Positions 7,187 through 13,570 of a stretch of 19,160 bases of DNA are shown here, one piece after another (the stretch's first letter is position 1; each line of letters begins with the position of its first letter). Under the pieces are notes generated by a model. It was not told the DNA's origin, made no database searches, and worked only from the letters and a program-made list of their open reading frames with translations. The stretch lies in NCBI GenBank assembly GCA_019894765.1, contig JAGXNT010000114.1:1-19160 (forward strand). Reading direction: 5' to 3'. The position numbers and the translations under genes were made by a program. This DNA is from Candidatus Heimdallarchaeota archaeon. Its GTDB lineage: Archaea > Asgardarchaeota > Heimdallarchaeia > JABLTI01.

Positions 7187-8188
7187 TTAGAAGAACCCCC
7201 TAATTGCATAAAAGCATCCTACTGCGCAAATAGCACTAATTACAGGTGTAAGTACGACAAAGATTATAATCATTCTCAAAGTCTTAAAATTGATGGGTTT
7301 TTTCATTCCTACTCCAGCACCAATAAATGCTGATACCAGGACCATCGTTCCTGAAACTGGTATACCAATGATTACCGCAAGAAAAACAACTACTGCTGCA
7401 GTTCCTTCAGTTACAAAAGCTGATTCTGGAGTTAATTCTACTACATCATTTCCCAAAGTTTTCAGTACCCTCCAGCCGATAACAATTAATCCTAAACCTA
7501 ATCCAATCCCACCAATTAATAATGGTAATCTACTATACCAATATCCTCCATCACTAAATAATGGGACAATAGGTGCAATTGCATTATTAATGTCGTTGCC
7601 TGCTCTTGACAACCCCGTCAAAACAACCATTCCTAGTAATAAAACACCAAAAATATTATTTGCTCTATCATGTTTCCGGAAACTCGTAACAGTTTTACCA
7701 AGAACTAAATTCACTAATTTCATTATTAGAAATGAAATGATGAATCCAATTATGGGAGATGTTGTCCAAGTAAGAAGTACCTTCCCCATTCCTTGCATAC
7801 CCCAGACTATTTTATTACCATTAGCAAAGGATAACCCAATAATCGCACCAACTAATGCTTCAGTGGATGAAATAGGTAAACCAAATACTGAAGCTAAGAT
7901 TAAACTAATTGCCATTGCTACATAAAGTGATATCAGAATAGCGGTTTGATCAGGATTTTCAACAGCATTAAATAGATCCGGAGAAATATCATCTCGCAAT
8001 GTCTTTCCTACTTTTTCTGAGAGTAGGAAACCTCCAATAATCGCAATAACAGCTCCCATAATTACTGCAGTTCTAACAGATAATCTCTTTACTCCTACAA
8101 CAGATGCGAATGTTTCATCATTCGATCCTATAGCGAATGCCAATAAGACTGAAATTATCCCTAATACAATTGTTAGTGTCTCGACCAT
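7187..8188 (-). CDS. PiT-family inorganic phosphate (or related anion) permease
   Basis: Membrane carrier of the inorganic phosphate transporter (PiT) family (333 aa, the short prokaryotic form), with ten or so hydrophobic helices and the inverted-repeat design. Signature sites: GSNDETFAS (21-29) in the first repeat and GNDINNAIAP (197-206) in the second, the cation/phosphate-binding N-D pairs. Odd: the usual P-x-S-T-T-H motifs read PISSTEA (105-111) and PVSGTMV (277-283), so the histidine is missing in both repeats, and the first GANDVANA site is also changed. Some PiT relatives move sulfate, so the substrate is not certain; its company of a DUF47 protein and the neighbouring pst operon argue for phosphate. 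Middle gene of a three-gene minus-strand operon, 41 bases after the DUF47 gene. Confidence 0.88.
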   Translation of the reverse strand: MVETLTIVLGIISVLLAFAIGSNDETFASVVGVKRLSVRTAVIMGAVIAIIGGFLLSEKVGKTLRDDISPDLFNAVENPDQTAILISLYVAMAISLILASVFGLPISSTEALVGAIIGLSFANGNKIVWGMQGMGKVLLTWTTSPIIGFIISFLIMKLVNLVLGKTVTSFRKHDRANNIFGVLLLGMVVLTGLSRAGNDINNAIAPIVPLFSDGGYWYSRLPLLIGGIGLGLGLIVIGWRVLKTLGNDVVELTPESAFVTEGTAAVVVFLAVIIGIPVSGTMVLVSAFIGAGVGMKKPINFKTLRMIIIFVVLTPVISAICAVGCFYAIRGFF

Positions 8189-8229
8189 TCAGCATCCCTA
8201 GGTTACTTTTGATTTTTCTAAAATCTGTC

Positions 8230-8904
8230 CTAAACTTCACTAATAACAATTGATCGTAACACATCAGAAGCATCTTCTGTAGAATTTGCTGCTTTTTCCA
8301 AATCCTTCATTGCGTGATCAAAAATCACTAAACCTGCGAAATTGTCTGAATAATCTTTGTATTCAAAATAGTGATTCTTCAATCGAGAGTAAAGTCCATC
8401 AACTTGATGTTCTAAGAAGCTTATTTCTGTTGTAATATCAACAGTTCTTTGAATGTCTTTTCTATATACTAAGAGCGCTTCTGCGAGTTTATCAGTTGAT
8501 ATGTTAATTAGTTCACAGACTTTTTCTATTTTATCAAAAATATGATCTGGTAACTCTAATTTATGTAAGATGAGAATATTTTCAGCTGCTCTTTTTGCAT
8601 AATTAGCTATCTCGTCTACTCTTTTTACAAAAGTCAAAATGTTTGATCTTAATTTTGTTTTTAGCGTTCCTTTTGTTAACTCTAACCAAATTTCAGCTAA
8701 CAGATGATCTGCTGCATTCTCTTCTGCACCTACAATTCCAACCTCTTTATCAAGTTCAATTAATTTCTTATTTCTCCAAGCTATTACTGCTCTCAATAGT
8801 GCTTTTGTGCTAATTTGAATTCTTGATAAATGATTAACCATTTTTTGTTGCATTTCATCTTCTGCTCTTTTTCTTAAAAAACCACTTATTCTTGTTCTTC
8901 CCAT
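8230..8904 (-). CDS. DUF47/PhoU-like regulator of the PiT permease
   Basis: All-helical cytoplasmic protein (224 aa) of the DUF47 family, PhoU relatives found beside PiT transporters and thought to modulate them. Seen: E-E-N-A-A-D-H-L-L in the first bundle, VDEIANYAKRAAENILIL in the middle, and a C-terminal segment (FDHAMKDLEKAANSTEDASDVLR) holding the conserved acidic residues of the family's metal-binding helix. First gene of the operon with the permease. A GTG at 8913 could start it three codons earlier, but GTGA (8910-8913) makes a fitting ribosome site 5 bases before the ATG at 8904, so I favour that. The gene is divergent from purP, with a 200-base shared upstream region. Confidence 0.85.
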   Translation of the reverse strand: MGRTRISGFLRKRAEDEMQQKMVNHLSRIQISTKALLRAVIAWRNKKLIELDKEVGIVGAEENAADHLLAEIWLELTKGTLKTKLRSNILTFVKRVDEIANYAKRAAENILILHKLELPDHIFDKIEKVCELINISTDKLAEALLVYRKDIQRTVDITTEISFLEHQVDGLYSRLKNHYFEYKDYSDNFAGLVIFDHAMKDLEKAANSTEDASDVLRSIVISEV

Positions 8905-8913
8905 TTTATTCAC

Positions 8914-9116
8914 TTCTTGTTTGCATTTGCTTCATTTCTGTTAATTTAAAAGATTTGTCTTTCAATTAAAAATTTATCCGCAAAATAAATAACATAAAAA
9001 TTACAAATCCAAATCAAATTTAGAGTGATTTTTTCTCTCAGTTAATTGTTTTCTTCAATAATTTTTTATAGGAACTCTAATTTCTGTCAAACCATACTTT
9101 AAATTGTCGTGAGATC
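8914..9116. promoter_or_regulatory. Divergent promoter region, DUF47-PiT operon versus purP operon
   Basis: A very AT-rich gap with no ORF or RNA gene visible. For purP the best TATA-like stretch is ATTTTTTATA (9061-9070); the TTTAAA at 9098-9103 is too close to the ATG. GTGAG at 9109-9113 serves as ribosome site. Toward the DUF47 gene several TTTAAA/TTTAT stretches (8940-8990) could serve as the TATA box; I cannot choose among them. Confidence 0.4.
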
Positions 9117-10124
9117 ATGGGATCAAAAGCAGTTATCGCAACAACCAGTTCACACTCATCTTTTTATAATATTATTCCTGGAGCAATTGAAGAAGGATTG
9201 GAAGTTTGTGTTGTTTGTTTTGATAGAGATTGGGAACTCTGGTCACAATATCCGGATTTGTTAAACCAAATTAATATCATACGAGTGAAAGAATACCGCG
9301 ATTCTAAAGCAACTGTTAAAGCTTTTAATTCCCTTGATGGAGATGTAGTTATTGTTCCTCATGGGTCATTTGTTCGTTATTTATCTGTGACTGAATTAAA
9401 ACAATTAAAACATCCTATTTTTGGCGGAGTAAAAATTCTCGGATATGAAGGTGATAGAAATCGCAACTCTGAATTACTTATAGCTGCTGGAATTAATACT
9501 CCAAAGGTTTTTACAGACGGCGAAGCGATTGATCGTCCAGTTATAGTAAAATTGCATGGAGCAGAAGGTGGAAAAGGATACTTTATTGCAAACAATAAAG
9601 CGGATTTTCAGGAAAAAAGTAAGGGAAAGAACATAGATTTCATTCAAGAATACATTAGCGGAGTATCTGTTTATGCTCATTACTTTAGTTCTCCAATAGA
9701 AAAACGATGCGAATTATTAGGATTTGATCGTAGACTAGAATCCAATGCTAATTCCCAATATCTCGTTTCTACAGAAGAACCTTCATTTACAGTTATTGGT
9801 AATGTTCCTATTGTTGTTCGAGAATCGCTGGTTCCTGAATACCATCGCATAGGTAGGAATTTTGCTGAACAAACTGGTTTGGTTGGTCCATTCTGTATCG
9901 AAACTATTGTAACCACTGATCCTAAAATCTATGCTTTTGAATTTTCAGGAAGAATCGTCGCTGGAACCACTGTCTGGGTTCCGTACGGAAATACCTATGC
10001 CAATGCCCTCTGGAACGAACCGATGTATATGGGTAAACGCATTGCTCGAGAGATTAAGAGAGCTTTTGAGAAAAAGAAGCTAGATATGATAACTGTTGAT
10101 TCCCCTAAATTGGAGGAGATTTAA
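9117..10124 (+). CDS. purP: FAICAR synthetase PurP (formate-dependent)
   Basis: Archaeal ATP-grasp enzyme that makes FAICAR from AICAR, formate and ATP without folate, the ninth step of de novo IMP synthesis (335 aa, slightly short for the family). Conserved PurP sites are kept: H-S at 13-14 in the first nucleotide-binding segment, VPHGSFVRYL (80-89), IVKLHGAEGGKGYF (143-156) with the glycine-rich ATP loop, FIQEYISGV, FDRRLESN (203-210), GPFCIET (257-263), FEFSGRIVAGT (274-284, usually FEISARIVAGT) and the C-terminal GKRIAREIK. GTGAG lies 3 bases before the ATG. The stop abuts the TTG of a PurP paralog, so the two are translated from one message. This is the copy expected to carry the enzyme activity. 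Confidence 0.95.
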   Translation: MGSKAVIATTSSHSSFYNIIPGAIEEGLEVCVVCFDRDWELWSQYPDLLNQINIIRVKEYRDSKATVKAFNSLDGDVVIVPHGSFVRYLSVTELKQLKHPIFGGVKILGYEGDRNRNSELLIAAGINTPKVFTDGEAIDRPVIVKLHGAEGGKGYFIANNKADFQEKSKGKNIDFIQEYISGVSVYAHYFSSPIEKRCELLGFDRRLESNANSQYLVSTEEPSFTVIGNVPIVVRESLVPEYHRIGRNFAEQTGLVGPFCIETIVTTDPKIYAFEFSGRIVAGTTVWVPYGNTYANALWNEPMYMGKRIAREIKRAFEKKKLDMITVDSPKLEEI

Positions 10125-11387
10125 TTGATCAAAAGAAAAGAAATGCAACAATTAGTAAGTGACTATGAAGAAAAACCAACAATCGTCATTTTTGGAAGTC
10201 ATTCCGCAATTGAGACAGGACTCTCTTCCAAGAGAATGGGTTTGAATAACATAGTTGTTGTGAAGAAGGGAAGAGAAAGACAGTATCTTGAAGAACAAAA
10301 CCACCTTTTTGATGAAACCATTGTTGTCGATGAATGGGATCAAATGCTATTTGATTCAATACAAAATGAGCTTCTCGAGAAGAATGGAATTCTTATTCCT
10401 AATCGATCTCTTGTTGTGTATCTTTCTGCTGAAAAAATTGAAAATGAGCTAAAAATCCCCATTTATGGTAATAGATCCTTGCTAAAGAGTGAGGATAGAA
10501 CAACAAACGAAAAGGAATACATTGATCAATATGGAATCTTGAAACGCTCTGGTATTAGGTCTCCTAGAGAAATTAGTAAAGATGAATTAGATATTATTGG
10601 GATTGATAAAGAGGTCCCTGTAGCATTAGTTAAGGTTCAACAAGCTGATAATCCTCTCGAGAGGGCTTTCTTCTATATAACTTCGGAAGAAGACTATCAT
10701 GAACAAGTCGAAACTATGAAAGAAAAAGGATTAATCAATGATCAAACTTTAGCAGAAGCACGTATAGAGGAATTCATTATTGGTCCATATTTCAATTGCA
10801 ATGGTTGGGCATCTGGTTTAAATAAAGGAAAAGCAAAAGGTTACAAATTAACTGAAGGAATTAATTGGCTAAAACATGAGCATGATCCTTTTAGAAATCC
10901 GATTGTTGATTGGGATTTTGTGGGCTTTGGTCAAAGAATGCAAACCAATAGTAGTGGTTTTCTGAATTTACCTGCGAAAATCCAACAACAAATTGGTGAT
11001 AAAATCAAGATTAAAAACGAAGAAATTGGTCATACAATGGCTACCATGCGAGAATCAAAAATGGGTGAGGTAGTAGGATCAATACCCAAATTCTTGGAAA
11101 CAGTGGAAAAACTCTATCCTCCAGGAATGATAGGTCTATTTGGTTTACAAGGTGCAGTTCCAATCAATCCAAAGAATAATCGACCTGATTGGGTTGTGTT
11201 TGACATTAGCATGAGAGTTCCTGGTGATCCAGCAGTAGCTGCTAGTCCTCAGATGAATAGTTTAACTTTGAAATATCAGAAATACTTGCCTAAAGGTGTC
11301 AATCAAATAACTTCACCAATTGATTTACCAATGATAGAAATTTGTCAGGCATTTAAGACAGAAAAATTATCAAAAATAGTAACATAG
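10125..11387 (+). CDS. Diverged PurP paralog (PurP-like ATP-grasp protein)
   Basis: A 420-residue relative of PurP, longer than its neighbour. Homology is visible along the chain: IFGSHSAIETG (22-32), ILIPNRSLVVYL (89-100), IPIYGNRSLL (111-120) followed by E-D-R, FIIGPYF (217-223), FVGFGQRMQTN (265-275), and VVFDISMRVPGDP (357-369) where PurP has FEISARIVAGT. Key sites differ: the His-Gly of PHGSF is replaced (PNRSL), and the glycine-rich ATP loop reads VQQADNPLERAFFY. Such PurP paralogs accompany the true enzyme in several archaea; their role is unclear to me. It may be a regulatory or partner subunit, or act on another purine intermediate. The TTG start directly follows the purP stop; GGAGGAG at 10112-10118, 6 bases upstream, supports it over the ATG at 10143. 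Confidence 0.85.
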   Translation: MIKRKEMQQLVSDYEEKPTIVIFGSHSAIETGLSSKRMGLNNIVVVKKGRERQYLEEQNHLFDETIVVDEWDQMLFDSIQNELLEKNGILIPNRSLVVYLSAEKIENELKIPIYGNRSLLKSEDRTTNEKEYIDQYGILKRSGIRSPREISKDELDIIGIDKEVPVALVKVQQADNPLERAFFYITSEEDYHEQVETMKEKGLINDQTLAEARIEEFIIGPYFNCNGWASGLNKGKAKGYKLTEGINWLKHEHDPFRNPIVDWDFVGFGQRMQTNSSGFLNLPAKIQQQIGDKIKIKNEEIGHTMATMRESKMGEVVGSIPKFLETVEKLYPPGMIGLFGLQGAVPINPKNNRPDWVVFDISMRVPGDPAVAASPQMNSLTLKYQKYLPKGVNQITSPIDLPMIEICQAFKTEKLSKIVT

Positions 11388-11397
11388 AGGGTTCATA

Positions 11398-11796
11398 ATG
11401 AGTGATATAAAAGATAAAGAATTGATAGTTGAAACTGTTTGGAATTACTTGAATGGTCAAAACAATCGAAAATACGAATTAGTGGAGAAAGCTTGGCACG
11501 ATGATTGCCATATGTTTGGCATTAATGCTCAGAATGAAGTAGTTATCTATCCTCGATCTATTTGGAGAGAGTGGTTTGCAGGACCTTCAGATGATCCGGA
11601 CGCTGAAAAGAAAGCAGAAATCCTTAGTTTAGATATTTACAAATCTGTTGCGAATGCAAAAGTAAGGACAGTTATAGAAGGAATAAAAGGCACTATAGTT
11701 TATACTGATTATTTGAATATTGTCAAAATCTCTGAAACTGAATGGAAAATTGTGAATAAAATATTCCAAACAGATTTTGAACCAAAGAAAAAATAA
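11398..11796 (+). CDS. NTF2/SnoaL-like fold protein (putative lumazine-binding type)
   Basis: Small soluble protein of 132 aa with the pattern of the NTF2-like superfamily, closest to the SnoaL-like/'lumazine-binding' group: an N-terminal helix (IVETVWNYLNGQNNRKYELVEKAW), then W-H-D-D-C-H-M-F as the first pocket strand, SIWREWF as the third helix, and a curved sheet ending in TEWKIVNKIFQTDF. His34, Asp35, Asp36 and Trp57 may line the pocket. Members include cyclases, isomerases and binding proteins, so function cannot be read from fold. GAGGG, overlapping the stop of the PurP paralog, lies 6 bases before the ATG, so it belongs to the purP operon; a role in purine synthesis is possible but unproven. 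Confidence 0.7.
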   Translation: MSDIKDKELIVETVWNYLNGQNNRKYELVEKAWHDDCHMFGINAQNEVVIYPRSIWREWFAGPSDDPDAEKKAEILSLDIYKSVANAKVRTVIEGIKGTIVYTDYLNIVKISETEWKIVNKIFQTDFEPKKK

Positions 11797-11814
11797 TCTC
11801 TGATTCTTTTTCCT

Positions 11815-11832
11815 TGGAAAAGTTAAAATTAA
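11815..11832 (+). promoter_or_regulatory. Promoter of the fetAB-like pair, probably leaderless
   Basis: GGAAAAG followed by TTAAAATT (11823-11830) looks like a BRE plus TATA box. Its centre lies about 27 bases before the ATG at 11854, and no Shine-Dalgarno sequence precedes that ATG. This is the arrangement of an archaeal leaderless promoter. The T-rich bases just before it (11804-11815) may end the purP transcript. Confidence 0.5.
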
Positions 11833-11853
11833 TCCATCATCCTTATTGAAATC

Positions 11854-12597
11854 ATGAATTCTTCTGAAGAATCTTATTCAAATCTATTTTCTATGGAAAA
11901 TATCTGTTTTAATATTGAAGATAAAATCATTCTTAATGAAATTAATTGTGAAATAGGTTTGAATGGGATAACTGGTATTATCGGTCCTTCTGGTTCAGGG
12001 AAGAGTACATTTTTGCGTTTGCTGAACAAACTAATTTCACCAACTAAGGGAATTGTAAGATTCAAAGACGTCGACATTGCTGAAAAGGAATCACCGGAAC
12101 TAAGAAAAGAGATTGGAATGGTTTTGCAAAGACCTTTTCTCTTCAAAGGAACTGTCAAATCGAATCTCCTCTATGGTCCAACAATTTGGAAGATTGATTA
12201 TACTGACGAAGCCTTATGCAAACTCCTTGATACTGTTGGTTTAGAAACTGACTTTTTAGAGAGAAACATTGATGGTTTGTCTGGTGGCGAACAGCAACGA
12301 GTCAGTCTAGCAAGAAGTCTAGCAAATAATCCGATTGTTTTGTTATTGGATGAACCAACAACTGCTTTGGATATCGTATCAGAGGAGATAATTGAAAACA
12401 CTCTAAAACGACTCGCCGCAGAATGTATCAAAATAATTATTGTAACTCATTCTCTCGAGCAAACAAAACGGTTAACTGATCAACTCTTGTTCTTAAGAGA
12501 AGGACAATTAATTGAAAAAACAACTTCAAAAGATTTCTTTAAACGATACAATGATGAAGAAATTCATTCATTTTTCAAAAAAACGGAGGGGAAATAA
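11854..12597 (+). CDS. ABC transporter ATP-binding protein, FetA-like
   Basis: ABC ATPase (247 aa) forming a two-gene transporter with the next gene. Motifs: Walker A GPSGSGKST (44-52), Q-loop Q92, signature LSGGEQQR (142-149), Walker B VLLLDEP (162-168) with Glu167, and His199. The size and the pairing with an UPF0014/FetB permease point to the FetAB type, reported in E. coli to export iron and related to the plant STAR1/ALS3 aluminium-tolerance pair. The ATPase alone resembles many importers, so the call rests on the partner. Its start looks leaderless. It overlaps the permease start by one base (TAATG). Confidence 0.83.
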   Translation: MNSSEESYSNLFSMENICFNIEDKIILNEINCEIGLNGITGIIGPSGSGKSTFLRLLNKLISPTKGIVRFKDVDIAEKESPELRKEIGMVLQRPFLFKGTVKSNLLYGPTIWKIDYTDEALCKLLDTVGLETDFLERNIDGLSGGEQQRVSLARSLANNPIVLLLDEPTTALDIVSEEIIENTLKRLAAECIKIIIVTHSLEQTKRLTDQLLFLREGQLIEKTTSKDFFKRYNDEEIHSFFKKTEGK

Positions 12598-13556
12598 TGG
12601 TTCCTCAGTTCTTGAATGATATTTGGGATGCTCTAACTAATGATTTGAATATTTGGATAAGAATAGCACTAGCATTTGCTTTACTTATAGTACTAATTGG
12701 TCTATCCTACTGGCAGAAAACGAGACTTGAATCCAAATTGATTTGGAGTTTTCTTAGAGGTACAATACAAATTGTTATTTTTGGGTCAATTCTTGGACTT
12801 ATCTTTAGTATTCGAAAAATATGGATGTTATATCTTATATTATTTCTAATGTGTCTATTTGCTGCTTTCACTAATGCGAGGAGTTATCCATACCCCGGCA
12901 TGTTTCTGATCGGTTTCTTTGCGATCACAACGAGTAGTTTAGTCATAATGACCTTGGTTATGTTTTCATATATCATTCCAAATTTTGATGGAATTATACC
13001 AAATGAAACTGGAACAATAGCAGGATTAACAGGTGAATATGTGATTCCGATTGGTAGTATGGTCATATCTTTTGCAATGCGGGTATCAGGAATTGCAGTC
13101 GAACGAGTTAAATCAGATATAATAAAATCAAAAGGAAGCATTGAAGCTGCTTTAGCTTTAGGAGACACTCCATATAATGCTAAACAAAACATTCTTTGCG
13201 AAAGCTATCGTGCTGGACTTACTCCAACCATTAATAGGGTCGCTTCACTTGGTATTGTTACAATTCCAGGATTAATGGCTGGTATGATAATTGGAGGAGT
13301 TCCTCCCGTAGAAGCAGCTATTTATCAAATTGTTATATTTCTAATGTTATTATCTTCATCCTTCATTACAAGCATAATTACAAATATCTTGTTTACTAGA
13401 CAATTCTTTACAGATAAACAACAATTTGATATTAATTTCCTCAACAAAATGGCAGAATCAGAGAATCAAACAACTGCTACTCTCATAAAAGAAAAATGGA
13501 AAAATTGGAGAGAAAAAAGGAAAAGAAAAAAGAATGATGAAGAAACTACAGCTTAA
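12597..13556 (+). CDS. ABC transporter permease, FetB/UPF0014 family
   Basis: Membrane permease of the UPF0014 (FetB, YbbM) family, 319 aa; the family is usually about 260. About seven hydrophobic helices (near 20-38, 55-72, 76-92, 102-128, 146-162, 216-235, 240-266). The family's most conserved stretch is present: IEAALALGDTPYNAKQ (182-197), TPTINRVASLGIVTIPGLMAGMI and PVEAAIYQIV. It should export iron or a related metal together with the upstream ATPase (inference from family). Unusual: the last 45 residues form a strongly basic tail ending in a run of Lys and Arg, which would lie in the cytoplasm. GGAGGGG lies 5 bases before the ATG inside the ATPase gene. It converges on the 671-residue ORF with a 14-base gap. 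Confidence 0.87.
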   Translation: MVPQFLNDIWDALTNDLNIWIRIALAFALLIVLIGLSYWQKTRLESKLIWSFLRGTIQIVIFGSILGLIFSIRKIWMLYLILFLMCLFAAFTNARSYPYPGMFLIGFFAITTSSLVIMTLVMFSYIIPNFDGIIPNETGTIAGLTGEYVIPIGSMVISFAMRVSGIAVERVKSDIIKSKGSIEAALALGDTPYNAKQNILCESYRAGLTPTINRVASLGIVTIPGLMAGMIIGGVPPVEAAIYQIVIFLMLLSSSFITSIITNILFTRQFFTDKQQFDINFLNKMAESENQTTATLIKEKWKNWREKRKRKKNDEETTA

Positions 13557-13570
13557 TTCTGTGTTTCTTT

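Noticed and set aside
7290..7925. 211-codon plus-strand ORF opposite the PiT gene
   Set aside because: Fully antisense to a recognised family gene, with composition (many Pro, Thr, Ile) typical of a shadow frame.
8914..9116. Possible small RNA or riboswitch before purP
   Set aside because: No GC-rich paired elements or conserved purine-riboswitch-like core were seen; the region is plain AT-rich promoter DNA.
9117..11387. The two purP-like ORFs as one gene split by a frameshift
   Set aside because: Each contains its own full set of N- to C-terminal PurP landmarks, and the second has a strong ribosome site; this is a tandem paralog pair.
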